22,197 bases of DNA from an uncultured Riemerella sp. (GTDB lineage Bacteria; Bacteroidota; Bacteroidia; Flavobacteriales; Weeksellaceae). A program made the position numbers and the translations under genes. The DNA lies in assembly GCA_938037185.1 (NCBI GenBank), contig CALHQK010000101.1, forward strand, positions 1 through 22,197, written 5' to 3'. Of this stretch, positions 7,997 to 16,030 are shown piece by piece (the first letter of the stretch is position 1; every line of letters starts with the position of its first letter). Below the pieces are notes generated by a model. It did no database searches, was not told the DNA's origin, and worked only from the letters and a program-made list of their open reading frames with translations.

Positions 7997-8401
7997 ACAA
8001 GGATATTAAATATTAATTACATATTTCACTTATTTTTAAAACTACAATTGTAGAATGAAATAAGGTGGCTGCGTGATAAATTAACAAGAAATGAGAAAAA
8101 CACACACTTTTTCAGCTTTAAACATTTGAAAAACAATATCTTAGTTTTTGTATTTTGAGAAAGACCCTTGTTTTTTCGTTAAAAACGATGTTGTTTAGGG
8201 ATAAAACCAATGTATTTTAGAAGAGTTTAAATATAAAATAGAGGAAAAAAACTTGTTTTTTTCAGTGTCAAAATAAATAATAATTATATTTATTATATAA
8301 AGTATATCAAAACATAAACTACAAATAATATTTATATTTTAAATTAAATTTATTATAAGTAGTATTTATAGTATATTATTTTTTATATTAAAAATAATTA
8401 T
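7997..8401. other. AT-rich divergent intergenic region between the T6SS operon and parA
   Basis: No gene was found here. The half nearest parA (8270-8400) is almost pure A/T and contains TATATAAAGTATA at 8294-8306, whose first 12 bases recur near tssF. A small hairpin (TCGTT/AACGA, 8176-8188) is present but lacks terminator features. A centromere (parS-like) site would be expected near parA, and this stretch is one candidate location; no clear iterated site is visible. Confidence 0.4.
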
Positions 8402-8409
8402 TATATTTG
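8402..8409 (+). promoter_or_regulatory. Candidate -7 box of parA (TATATTTG)
   Basis: TATATTTG matches TAnnTTTG and ends 21 bases before the parA start. No clear -33 TTTG is seen in the A/T-only sequence upstream. Confidence 0.3.
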
Positions 8410-8430
8410 TGATTTGAAAAAAGAATATTT

Positions 8431-9180
8431 ATGAAGGTAATATCTATCATTACTGAAAAAGGAGGTGTAGGAAAAACCACAACATCTATTCATTTAGGAG
8501 CGTCGTTTGCAGAAATGAAAAAGCGTGTTTTGATTATAGATTTTGATTCACAAAGGAATTTGTCAATTGGATATAAGATACCAAAAGATTTTCCTTATAC
8601 GGTTAAAAATTTTATTGAGAAAACAGGTGATTTTCGTTTGACACAAAAAGGAGAAAGTTTATTCATATTAGCAGGAGATAGAGGGGTAGAGGAAACAGAT
8701 TATAAAAGAACAGCCTTGAAAGATATGATAGATCTATTATCTAGTAAAATGAATTTGGATTACATTATAATAGATTGCCCGCCTCGTCCATTAAGTGGCA
8801 GAGTGGGTTTGGGAGAAATTGCACTTTGTGCTTCAGATTATGTACTTTCACCAATTGAGGCAGAGGAGTATTCTATTGAAGGGATTAATGAATTATTACC
8901 ATCAGTAAAAAGAATTATAGATAATTATAATCCGAAGTTACAATTTTTAGGTTTTTTCTTCAATAAAGTTCTTACTAACACTAAAAATTTTAGAGTATAT
9001 AGTGATTTAGCAAAACAACAAGCAGGACAGTATTTTTTGGAGACTTATATTCGACAAGATGTAAATGTAGAAAATGCTAAAAAAGAAGGAAAAACTATTT
9101 TTCAGGTTGCACCTTTATCAAGAGCAAGTGAAGATTATAAACAGTTAGTTAAAGAAATTATAAAGAAAATAGAAGGATAA
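8431..9180 (+). CDS. parA: ParA-family plasmid partition ATPase
   Basis: The 249-residue protein begins almost at once with the deviant Walker A motif KGGVGKTTTS (about 10-19). The switch region LIIDFDSQRNLS (about 36-47) and Walker B IIIDCPPR (about 110) follow. There is no N-terminal HTH domain, so it is the short ParA type that binds DNA non-specifically and segregates plasmids with a centromere-binding partner. The partner is probably the next gene, which starts one base after the stop. Its start is supported by the motif position and by an upstream -7 box. Placement before rep and iterons makes it a plasmid gene rather than chromosomal Soj. Confidence 0.92.
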   Translation: MKVISIITEKGGVGKTTTSIHLGASFAEMKKRVLIIDFDSQRNLSIGYKIPKDFPYTVKNFIEKTGDFRLTQKGESLFILAGDRGVEETDYKRTALKDMIDLLSSKMNLDYIIIDCPPRPLSGRVGLGEIALCASDYVLSPIEAEEYSIEGINELLPSVKRIIDNYNPKLQFLGFFFNKVLTNTKNFRVYSDLAKQQAGQYFLETYIRQDVNVENAKKEGKTIFQVAPLSRASEDYKQLVKEIIKKIEG

Positions 9181-9181
9181 A

Positions 9182-9616
9182 ATGGACAATGTTTTTCAAT
9201 TAGATATATTGGATTCAAAACCAGAAGAGGAAAAACCTAAAATGGTTAAATATGGCTTTAGAATCTATCTGGCAGATTGGGAATGGCTCAAAGAACTCGT
9301 AAAATATGAGATTGTAAAAAATGAAAACTTGGAATATACCAATGCCAAAGCTATAAGTGATGGAATAGAGTTACTCCGTCAGACAAAAGGGAAGATGGAA
9401 CAAAGAAAAGCCAATGTGAGGTATAGACCAGGAAGAAGGGAAAATCCTGGAGAAGTGAAAATAACATCTACTTATCTGACAGAGGAAGATTCTGAATACT
9501 TAAAAAACTATCATTTTTATACCATTTTTACAAAAGGAGAGTTAGATTTTTCTCAAATGAAACTATTTTCAGAAATAGTACAGGAGTTGAAAATAAAATA
9601 CAAGGATAAATTTTAG
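9182..9616 (+). CDS. Probable centromere-binding partner of ParA
   Basis: The protein is 144 residues, mostly charged and helical, with a basic central part (about 60-95, including RKANVRYRPGRRENPGE). I recognise no named domain. It starts one base after parA, which is the standard place for the small DNA-binding partner (ParB/ParG-like) in short-ParA systems. Two similar halves may be present, each with a beta-like strand followed by an acidic helix (KYGFRIYLADWEWL and ITSTYLTEEDSEYL). Function is inferred from position. Confidence 0.6.
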   Translation: MDNVFQLDILDSKPEEEKPKMVKYGFRIYLADWEWLKELVKYEIVKNENLEYTNAKAISDGIELLRQTKGKMEQRKANVRYRPGRRENPGEVKITSTYLTEEDSEYLKNYHFYTIFTKGELDFSQMKLFSEIVQELKIKYKDKF

Positions 9617-9621
9617 TAGAT

Positions 9622-10164
9622 ATGACAAATAAATCTTATGAAGCAGCAGTAAAATTGAGTACAGGGGAGGTTGTGGTTTATCACAATATTAACACTGGCT
9701 TGTTTAAGTTTCATAGATTTATTGAGGATAAATTTTCTCATGGACAAAAATGGCTTTATTATAATGTAAGGCGAAAGAAAACACATGAAATAGTGGGTAA
9801 TTTTAGAAATCCTTTGATGATAAAGAAAAAAGAAATTATAAGACTTTATCTAAATTCTATTCAAAATAAAAAAGAAACAGGATATTTTATTCCAATTCCT
9901 TATGAAAGGAATAATTTTACCATTATTCGTAATATTTTTATTGCCAACAGCCAGATTTTGGAGGTGAAATCAGATCAAATAACTATTTATAAATGGATTT
10001 ATGATGAGTCAATAAAAAAAGGTAGAGAAGATTTATATCAATACTATTTATCAAAAGAACATAAAATTGAAAGAGAGGAAATAAGTTTAGGCAAAATAAA
10101 ATTTGATATTATAGAGCAGGAAAATAACACAGTGCAAAGTCATCCGCTAGTAGATTATCCATAA
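9622..10164 (+). CDS. Unknown protein of the plasmid maintenance module
   Basis: The protein has 180 residues, with no signal or membrane segment and no motif I recognise. It is rich in beta strands at the N-terminus (VKLSTGEVVVYHNINTG) and contains Lys-rich helical stretches. It starts five bases after the previous stop, so it is cotranscribed with the par genes, and a hairpin terminator overlaps its stop. A role in partition, copy control or conjugation is possible, but the sequence does not decide. Confidence 0.6.
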   Translation: MTNKSYEAAVKLSTGEVVVYHNINTGLFKFHRFIEDKFSHGQKWLYYNVRRKKTHEIVGNFRNPLMIKKKEIIRLYLNSIQNKKETGYFIPIPYERNNFTIIRNIFIANSQILEVKSDQITIYKWIYDESIKKGREDLYQYYLSKEHKIEREEISLGKIKFDIIEQENNTVQSHPLVDYP

Positions 10165-10208
10165 AATAAAAGCCTCCAAAACTTTAAAAGTAATGTAGGC
10201 TTTATTTT
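10163..10208 (+). terminator. Terminator of the par operon
   Basis: AAAATAAAAGCCT (10163-10175) can pair with AGGCTTTATTTT (10197-10208) with one bulged A. The loop is about 21 bases and the 3' arm is U-rich. It separates the par operon from rep, which starts 44 bases later. Confidence 0.6.
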
Positions 10209-10252
10209 GAGATAAATAATCTCTTCTTGCTCTGCAAAAATAGTAAAAAAAT

Positions 10253-11338
10253 ATGAAAGATAACGAAAAAAGAATAGTTCGAAAGAGTTACAAAAATTTG
10301 ACCCAAACCGAAATTATTAGACTGGGGAATAGTTTTGTTGATGATTTTTTATTTGAAGATAATAAAGCGGTAGATATCCCTATTAATGCTCTTAGGGCGA
10401 TATTTAATATTGCAGCAGACTTGAGAAATGAACAGCTTCGACCACAAGACAGACCAATGCAGCTGTCTCTTTTTGAGGAAGAGTTTGAGTCAGAGCATAA
10501 TACTTTTGCTTCAATGAAAATTAAAAATAGTTTAATTTCTCCAAGTGGAAGTTCCAAGCAAGTCATAGAAGCCGTTGAATTTCTTACAAAATTTAAAATG
10601 GGTTGGTATAGCTCAATAAATTCCAAAGGCAAGGAAATTAAGACCTTTGGAGGCCTTATAACCGCACCTACTTATGATGAGCGCGGGTATACTTCTTTCT
10701 TAATCAGCAGTTATTGGCTCAAAAAACTTATTGTAATTCCTGAATATAATCCAACATTATATAATTTAGTTTATAATATTAGGAATAACAAACATGTTAT
10801 TTTCGCAATTTGGCTAGCAAAAATACCTTATGAAGGAACTACTTTGAAACTAGAGACTTTTAACGAAAAGTTTGGAATAAATTATTCTACTACTAAAGAT
10901 TTTTGCAGTAAATTTTTGAAACCAATAAGAGAAAATCTAGACAGGTATAATCAAACATCATTTAATTATAGCATTGACAAGAATAAAATTCATATAAAAC
11001 CATATGCTACAAAAAGAATTCAAGATGATACTATTTCTGAAGAGACCCAAGATGCTACTTTGGTAAGACAAAGATTACGATATTTTATGAGGCGACATCG
11101 ATTATCAGAAAATGAAATGACTCATCTTATATATCACTATAAAAATATAATAAACAGTAGGATTCTATTGGAACGAGCCTATAAAGAATTTGTAAAAGAT
11201 AATAGAAGAAATGGCAAAAAAGCAACAGAATTTATTGGTCAATCATTCTTGCAAAAATTTCAGAAGTATATTATTATTTTGTATAGACAAACTCATACAG
11301 GGAAAATACTTCCAGAAGGATACCCCAAAATACTCTAA
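10253..11338 (+). CDS. Plasmid replication initiator, RepB/Rep_3-like
   Basis: The protein has 361 residues. The body (about 90-260) has the tandem winged-helix pattern of iteron-binding initiators: a first segment around MKIKNSLISPSGSSKQ, a central SYWLKKLIVIPEYNP, and a second winged helix LETFNEKFGINYSTTKDFCS followed by LKPIRENLDRY. The N-terminal 80 residues and a basic C-terminal extension (from about 270) are less conserved features. It should bind the ten iterons that begin 20 bases after its stop, melt the adjacent AT-rich DNA and recruit the replisome. No iteron copy is seen in its own promoter region, so autoregulation through iterons is not evident. Confidence 0.85.
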   Translation: MKDNEKRIVRKSYKNLTQTEIIRLGNSFVDDFLFEDNKAVDIPINALRAIFNIAADLRNEQLRPQDRPMQLSLFEEEFESEHNTFASMKIKNSLISPSGSSKQVIEAVEFLTKFKMGWYSSINSKGKEIKTFGGLITAPTYDERGYTSFLISSYWLKKLIVIPEYNPTLYNLVYNIRNNKHVIFAIWLAKIPYEGTTLKLETFNEKFGINYSTTKDFCSKFLKPIRENLDRYNQTSFNYSIDKNKIHIKPYATKRIQDDTISEETQDATLVRQRLRYFMRRHRLSENEMTHLIYHYKNIINSRILLERAYKEFVKDNRRNGKKATEFIGQSFLQKFQKYIIILYRQTHTGKILPEGYPKIL

Positions 11339-11358
11339 AAAATACAAATGATAAATAA

Positions 11359-11681
11359 TTCGGAATTCCACTCCTATGAAGAGATTAAAACTTTATTGTT
11401 TTCGGAATTCCACTCCTATATTTTCGGAATTCCACTCCTCCCATTTTCGGAATTCCACTCCCTAATCTTCAAATATGAGAAAAAACAACGAAAAAAAATC
11501 TCATTTTCGGAATTCCACTCCTATAAGGAGTTCGAATTTTCCTCATTTTCGGAATTCCACTCCCAAAGAAAATCTAAAAATACTTTTTCCGGAATTCCAC
11601 TCCCCTTAAAAATAAGGGTTTTTCGGAATTCCACTCCTGTATTTTCGGAATTCCACTCCTGTATTTTCGGAATTCCACTCC
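11359..11681 (+). repeat. Ten iterons forming the plasmid origin
   Basis: TTCGGAATTCCACTCC occurs ten times in the same orientation, starting at 11359, 11401, 11423, 11446, 11506, 11548, 11588, 11622, 11644 and 11666. The copy at 11588 has C in place of the second T. Most copies are preceded by TT. Start-to-start spacings are 42, 22, 23, 60, 42, 40, 34, 22 and 22, clustering near two or four helical turns. Each contains the palindrome GGAATTCC. Direct, near-identical repeats after a RepB-like gene are diagnostic of an iteron-controlled origin. An open frame across them (11348-11692) is an artefact of the repeat. Confidence 0.92.
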
Positions 11682-11691
11682 CATCAAAATG

Positions 11692-11941
11692 ACCTCCGTC
11701 TCCTTTAAATAAAAGGATAAACGAATTTACTAAAAGTATATTAAAATATAATAAAAGTTCTTTTTATCTTAAAAGAAAAATAAAAGTTAATAAATATAAA
11801 TAAAAGTCCAAGAAGAGATTTTTTATCTTGGAAAGTGATTTATCTTAAAAGGTTAATTTTTATATTATTTATATATTGTTTAGTATTTGTTATACTTTAT
11901 ATAAAGTATTAAATATAATTTAAAATTAAAAAATAAATGTT
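11692..11941. other. AT-rich stretch beside the iterons, likely DNA-unwinding element
   Basis: No gene is present. The region is almost entirely A/T and has short direct repeats: AATAAAAGT at 11750, 11779 and 11799, and TTTATCTTAAAAG at 11763-11775 and 11839-11851. A perfect 18-bp palindrome, ATACTTTATATAAAGTAT, lies at 11892-11909. A/T-rich repeats next to iterons are typical of where replication origins melt. The right end also holds the tssF promoter region. Confidence 0.55.
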
Positions 11942-11949
11942 TATTTTTG
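11942..11949 (+). promoter_or_regulatory. Candidate -7 box of tssF (TATTTTTG)
   Basis: The octamer is identical to the boxes upstream of the PKD gene and of the NlpC/P60-like gene. It ends 19 bases before the tssF ATG. No good -33 box is visible. Confidence 0.35.
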
Positions 11950-11968
11950 TTTTAGTTTTAAAAACAAT

Positions 11969-13780
11969 ATGAATCAAGACAGGATTAAGGATAGAATATT
12001 GCGCAGAGCATCGCGGTTATGGGGATATAATGAATTAGAATCGGAAAATTCTTTTGATCCAATAGTAGGTTTATTATTATCTGCTATAGCATCTGAGTTG
12101 GAGCGTTTGGGTTTCGCTTTGGAAAGTTCTAATTCTCGTATGATAGAGCGAATTCTAGAACTTTTATTTCCAGAGAATATATCAGGAGTTCATCCAGCTT
12201 ATTCATTGGTTCAAGTAGAGCCACAAGATGACAATCCTATACTATCTTTGTATGATTCTTTTAAAACAACTAAAAATATTGTAAATATATTTAATCCTTC
12301 CGAGAACACCCTCAAAGATATTTATTTTTCTCCAACAATAGAAGCCCAACTACATAAGGCAAAGGTTGAGTATATTGCCTTTGGAAATGAATTAAATAAA
12401 ATAGAAAGTTATTTTTTTACAGAAAGGATTGGCAGAGCAAATCGCCCATTAAAATCTGGCGAATTATGGTTGGGAATCCGTTGTTTTAAAGAAAAAAATA
12501 TAGAAAATCTACAATTTTATATTGATATCAATAATTCTTATCAAAAAGAATTCTTTTTTTATCATCTTAAGCAGGCCAAAATTTATTTTGGAGATAAGGA
12601 AATGCAATTTGAAGAGGGGTACAATGTAGAACTAAAAAATATTGATTTAGAAGGGATTATATCTAAAAATTATCATTATTTATCACAGATTTATGGTGAA
12701 ATAAATGATTTTTATAAGCCTTATTTTTTTACTTTGAAGGAAAAAATATCTCTTGCTGAACAGACAGAGAAACCTATTATTTTTAGAGAGAATTTTCCTG
12801 AACATCAATTATCTGATGCAGAAGATATTATATGGTTAAAATTAGAATTTTCGGAGATGCTTACTAGTGAGGTGTTTCAAAATGTAAGTTTTAACTTAAA
12901 CTGTTTCCCTGTTGTAAATATAAAAAACACGCGATTATTTAGAAGAATGAATGGAAAGCTCGATATAGTTTCTATACAATCAGATGACCATTTTTTGGAT
13001 TTAGATTATGTAAAAAATGATGAAGGAGACAGACTCGACCTAAAAAATGATAATCAAAGAATAAATGTTGTGCTTAGGCGAGGAGGAGTGGCAAGATTTG
13101 ATCAAAGGAATGCTTCAGAATTATTACAATATCTACTAGAACTGATAAAAGATGAATCAGCTGCTTTTTCAAGTATTGGCGGGGATATGACACGAGAAAC
13201 TCTTAGAAGTATCCAGCAAAATGTGGCAGCATTAGAACAACTCTCTAAAGAGAAAAATTTTGTTCAAACAAGTAATCCTTACCTTGTTATTTCATCTGTT
13301 AATGGAGATGCTCTTTCATGTGATATTTCATATTGGTTGACAACAGGTGAGGAAGGTAATGATATTAAACCAGGAACAAACCTAGAGATAGATAATAGTA
13401 AGTCTTTGTCTTTTTCAAAAGCAGTAATGCTAAAGTCTTCATTTGGAGGGCGTAAAAGTTTATCTGTTCAAGACAAAATCTTAGAATATCGTAGTTCTAT
13501 GCTCAGTAGAGGACGGATAGTTACGGCTGCAGATATTAAAAATTTTGGAAATAAACATTTTAAACAGACAATTTCAGAAATAGAAATAAAAAAAGGAACC
13601 AAAAAAGAGGTTTCTAATAAAGGAGGATTTACCCGTACAATAGATGTTTATATTACTAGAAATCAGAGTTCTCAACCTCCTTTATCAGAGACTGAATGGC
13701 AATATTTGTGTGATAGTTTTTTACTTTATCTAGAAAAAAATTCAGCAAACATCTATCCTTATAGATTGATTGATAAATAA
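11969..13780 (+). CDS. tssF: TssF, T6SS baseplate wedge subunit
   Basis: The 603-residue protein is the usual TssF length. The N-terminus is characteristic: RASRLWGY, DPIVGLLLSAIASELERLGF, then MIERILELLFPENISGVHPAYSLVQVEP, matching the family pattern of a helical bundle followed by L-L-x-P and a conserved Pro. Later FPVVNIKNTRLFRR corresponds to the conserved central N-x-F-P-V segment. TssF dimerises and joins TssG and TssK to build wedges around the spike. It is transcribed alone, begins about 290 bases after the last iteron, and is convergent with tssC. Being split from tssG by the replicon is unusual. Confidence 0.88.
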   Translation: MNQDRIKDRILRRASRLWGYNELESENSFDPIVGLLLSAIASELERLGFALESSNSRMIERILELLFPENISGVHPAYSLVQVEPQDDNPILSLYDSFKTTKNIVNIFNPSENTLKDIYFSPTIEAQLHKAKVEYIAFGNELNKIESYFFTERIGRANRPLKSGELWLGIRCFKEKNIENLQFYIDINNSYQKEFFFYHLKQAKIYFGDKEMQFEEGYNVELKNIDLEGIISKNYHYLSQIYGEINDFYKPYFFTLKEKISLAEQTEKPIIFRENFPEHQLSDAEDIIWLKLEFSEMLTSEVFQNVSFNLNCFPVVNIKNTRLFRRMNGKLDIVSIQSDDHFLDLDYVKNDEGDRLDLKNDNQRINVVLRRGGVARFDQRNASELLQYLLELIKDESAAFSSIGGDMTRETLRSIQQNVAALEQLSKEKNFVQTSNPYLVISSVNGDALSCDISYWLTTGEEGNDIKPGTNLEIDNSKSLSFSKAVMLKSSFGGRKSLSVQDKILEYRSSMLSRGRIVTAADIKNFGNKHFKQTISEIEIKKGTKKEVSNKGGFTRTIDVYITRNQSSQPPLSETEWQYLCDSFLLYLEKNSANIYPYRLIDK

Positions 13781-13873
13781 TTATATACTTACATTTTTGA
13801 TATGATATATAAAGTATATGCTGTGTTGTATCATATATACTACATATAATATATAATAAATTAAAATAATAAA

Positions 13874-13906
13874 AAAGGAGCGGAAAAAACTAATTTCCGC
13901 TCCTTT
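13874..13906. terminator. Bidirectional terminator between tssF and tssC
   Basis: AAAGGAGCGGAAA (13874-13886) pairs perfectly with TTTCCGCTCCTTT (13894-13906) around a 7-base loop. Each strand has a U-rich 3' arm, so it can serve both convergent genes. The preceding 80 bases are A/T-only and contain TATATAAAGTATA at 13806-13818. Confidence 0.88.
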
Positions 13907-13922
13907 ATTAAAATTGTATATT

Positions 13923-15305
13923 TTATTTTTGTTCATATTCAGTTTCCCATTGATTTCCTTCATCACCTTTATGCCCGTCCATTTTAATAAGGAAATTTTT
14001 TGCAGGGAAATAAGGTTTCATATGAATATCAAGATGAACTCTGTCTTTTTGAACAGGATCTTGTTCAAATCTTCGGATTTCGAAGTTCTCTATCAGTTTT
14101 CCAGGTCCTGTGATGCTGTCCAAGAATCTTACAATTTGATTCATAATTTCTTTTCTGGTTACAGCAGTGAAGTTTTCAAATGCTCTTCGGTTAAGGAAAT
14201 CCATCAAAACTTTGGTAACATAATCAAAAACCCTTACCACAGAGTAGGTCTGAAGCCCTAGATTATCTCCATTAAATAGTGTTTTTCCAGAGAAAGCCAT
14301 CACTTTTCCATATTCATTCACCATAGGAATCAATCCTAAGTTTTCAAGGTTGGCAATTTCACTTTTCTTTAAGTCAAATTTTACTCCATCCACTTCATTG
14401 ATACCTCCAAATTTTTTCCCAGCAGTAACTTGGGACATTAGAGTTTTATATATTTTCCCAGCTAAAGCAGCAGAAGGTGGAACAAAAAGATCTTCCAATT
14501 CATCTATTTCTTCAAATCTTCCTCTACCTACCAGCCAGTTACAAGTCATAAGAACATTAGCTCTGTAAATATCACCTCCCGTTAGGTAAGCTTGATCAAA
14601 CATTTCCATAACATCATCAGGTTCATCTAAATGTTCGAAATCAGTAATGAGCATTACTTTGTTTTCGTGAGCAATTTTTGCCCATTTTTCTACTACTTTA
14701 TTAGATCCTAAATATCCTGGAATAACCAAAATTCCATAGTTATCTTTTAGGTCTAATCTATCATAATTGTTAGAAAGTTCAGCATGGATAGTATCAATAA
14801 AACGAGTGTTGTCCAAGTCTTTTAACTGATCCAAAGTAGCATTTACTACCGTAATATTTTTAACCTTATCAGCTTCTGTATTCTTGTAGAAAAGTCCTAT
14901 GGTACGGTAGTTAGTTTCTAGTTCTTTAGTAATTTCTACAGCTTTAGCAAGGTTTTTAGAAAGAAGGTCTTCAGCAGACTTTCTTTGGTCTTCGCAATCA
15001 GCCACCATATCTGTCAGTACATCATTCTTACTAATGACATCTGCCCAAAGCTCAAGCGTTTTTTTCAAAGTTTCACGCTCTTTTTCTTTCCCTTTCTCAG
15101 TAAGGAAAATTTTTCTTCTGGCTTTTCTATCAGGGTTGATGTTCTGCACCCCTTCTATGGAGGTTTCTAATAAATCAAATCCACCGTAGCGAGCCAGTTT
15201 TTCAAGGCTTTTCTCAATAGAAAGAGCTGATTTTTGAGTTTCATCACTAAATTTCTGTGAAATATTTTCAGAAGCAGAAGATGCTTGTTGTAATTCTTTT
15301 GCCAT
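13923..15305 (-). CDS. tssC: TssC, T6SS sheath large subunit
   Basis: The protein has 460 residues, close to the family norm, and no signal peptide. It is the VipB-type protein in its Bacteroidota form: ARYGGFDLLETSIEGVQNI near the N-terminus, YGILVIPGYLG around 193-203, FVPPSAALAGKIYKTL in the middle (about 276-291) and MDFLNRRAFENFTAVTRKEI towards the end. It assembles with TssB into the contractile sheath that ClpV later disassembles. It follows tssB with a 28-base gap and ends at a bidirectional terminator. The moderate GC and regular codons suggest strong expression compared with the AT-richer effector genes. Confidence 0.94.
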   Translation of the reverse strand: MAKELQQASSASENISQKFSDETQKSALSIEKSLEKLARYGGFDLLETSIEGVQNINPDRKARRKIFLTEKGKEKERETLKKTLELWADVISKNDVLTDMVADCEDQRKSAEDLLSKNLAKAVEITKELETNYRTIGLFYKNTEADKVKNITVVNATLDQLKDLDNTRFIDTIHAELSNNYDRLDLKDNYGILVIPGYLGSNKVVEKWAKIAHENKVMLITDFEHLDEPDDVMEMFDQAYLTGGDIYRANVLMTCNWLVGRGRFEEIDELEDLFVPPSAALAGKIYKTLMSQVTAGKKFGGINEVDGVKFDLKKSEIANLENLGLIPMVNEYGKVMAFSGKTLFNGDNLGLQTYSVVRVFDYVTKVLMDFLNRRAFENFTAVTRKEIMNQIVRFLDSITGPGKLIENFEIRRFEQDPVQKDRVHLDIHMKPYFPAKNFLIKMDGHKGDEGNQWETEYEQK

Positions 15306-15333
15306 AATAGTTTAAACATTAAAAATGAGTGTG

Positions 15334-15789
15334 TTACTTATTCCCATCTAGTTCTTTGATGAGATTTTGCAGGGTATCAAACAAAGCTTTCTTTGCTTCT
15401 GGATCTTCCAAAGCTGCTTTTAGTATTTTGTTAGTTTTTAGTTGTTTGATAATCTTTTGGTATTGGTCTTTTTCGGTTTCTAGTCCAGCTAAAAAACTGC
15501 TTTGAGCAGTAATTCCTTTTGTACCGAAATCCCCCAAGTTTCTAAACTGAAGATTTTCCATTTTTACAGCTCCATTAGCATCTTCAAAATCTACTTTGAT
15601 TTCTGGCTTGAAATGGCTGAAAACCGCCTCAATGGAGTTTAGCCCTTCCACTAATTCTGGCTTTACAGGGTCATTTGCTGTAAGTTTTTGTGCTAGAAGT
15701 GTTCTGTTTTGAGGAATTTCAAAGATGGCTTCACTCGCATCTAATGGAACTTCATTTCCTCCAATGCCTTTACTTGATAACATATACAA
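15334..15789 (-). CDS. tssB: TssB, T6SS sheath small subunit
   Basis: The protein has 151 residues, is cytoplasmic, and is directly upstream of tssC. It contains EVPLDASEAIFEIPQNRTLL near the N-terminus and a central VDFEDANGAVKMENLQFRNLGDFG, fitting the small sheath subunit pattern in which a beta part precedes a C-terminal helix. The last 50 residues form the Lys-rich helical hairpin expected to contact ClpV. Tight linkage with TssC supports the call. Confidence 0.92.
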   Translation of the reverse strand: MYMLSSKGIGGNEVPLDASEAIFEIPQNRTLLAQKLTANDPVKPELVEGLNSIEAVFSHFKPEIKVDFEDANGAVKMENLQFRNLGDFGTKGITAQSSFLAGLETEKDQYQKIIKQLKTNKILKAALEDPEAKKALFDTLQNLIKELDGNK

Positions 15790-15823
15790 ATTTTTTAAAA
15801 TCTATTCGAATTTCAAACAAAAC

Positions 15824-15854
15824 CAAATTTAAAAATAAAAATCTGAAACACAAT
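15824..15854 (-). promoter_or_regulatory. Candidate promoter of tssBC
   Basis: On the minus strand ATTG (15851-15854) and TAAATTTG (15824-15831) are 19 bases apart, near the Bacteroidota -33/-7 consensus. The leader to the tssB ATG would be about 30 bases. Confidence 0.45.
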
Positions 15855-16030
15855 ACCTTTTGTAAAGATTTTTACTAAATACCATCTATTCCGCTGATTA
15901 TTAAGAGGAAAAGTTTAATAGCGTTACAAGTTCTCAACAATGACTAAAAACGAAAACATTTAGTAACAAAACAAATGATAAATTTCTCATCTCATGTAAC
16001 TTACTCAGCCAAAACAATCCCCAAACCCCA

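Noticed and set aside
8176..8188. Small hairpin TCGTT/AACGA in the intergenic region before parA
   Set aside because: A five-base stem with a three-base loop and no U-tract; it is expected by chance in this composition.
11359..11681. CRISPR-like appearance of regularly spaced repeats
   Set aside because: The repeats are only 16 bases, spacers vary from 6 to 44 bases, no cas genes are nearby, and the array directly follows a replication initiator.
11348..11692. Open frame encoding repeated FSEFHS-like peptides
   Set aside because: It is a by-product of the iterons: the repeats shift frame several times, giving SEFHS, GIPL and RNST in turn, so selection is on DNA rather than protein.
13781..13966. 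Minus-strand open frame of 61 codons after tssF
   Set aside because: It is hydrophobic only because the DNA is A/T-only, it spans the bidirectional terminator and overlaps the end of tssC.
13914..14261. Plus-strand open frame of 115 codons opposite tssC
   Set aside because: It is the antisense shadow of the conserved 3' end of tssC.
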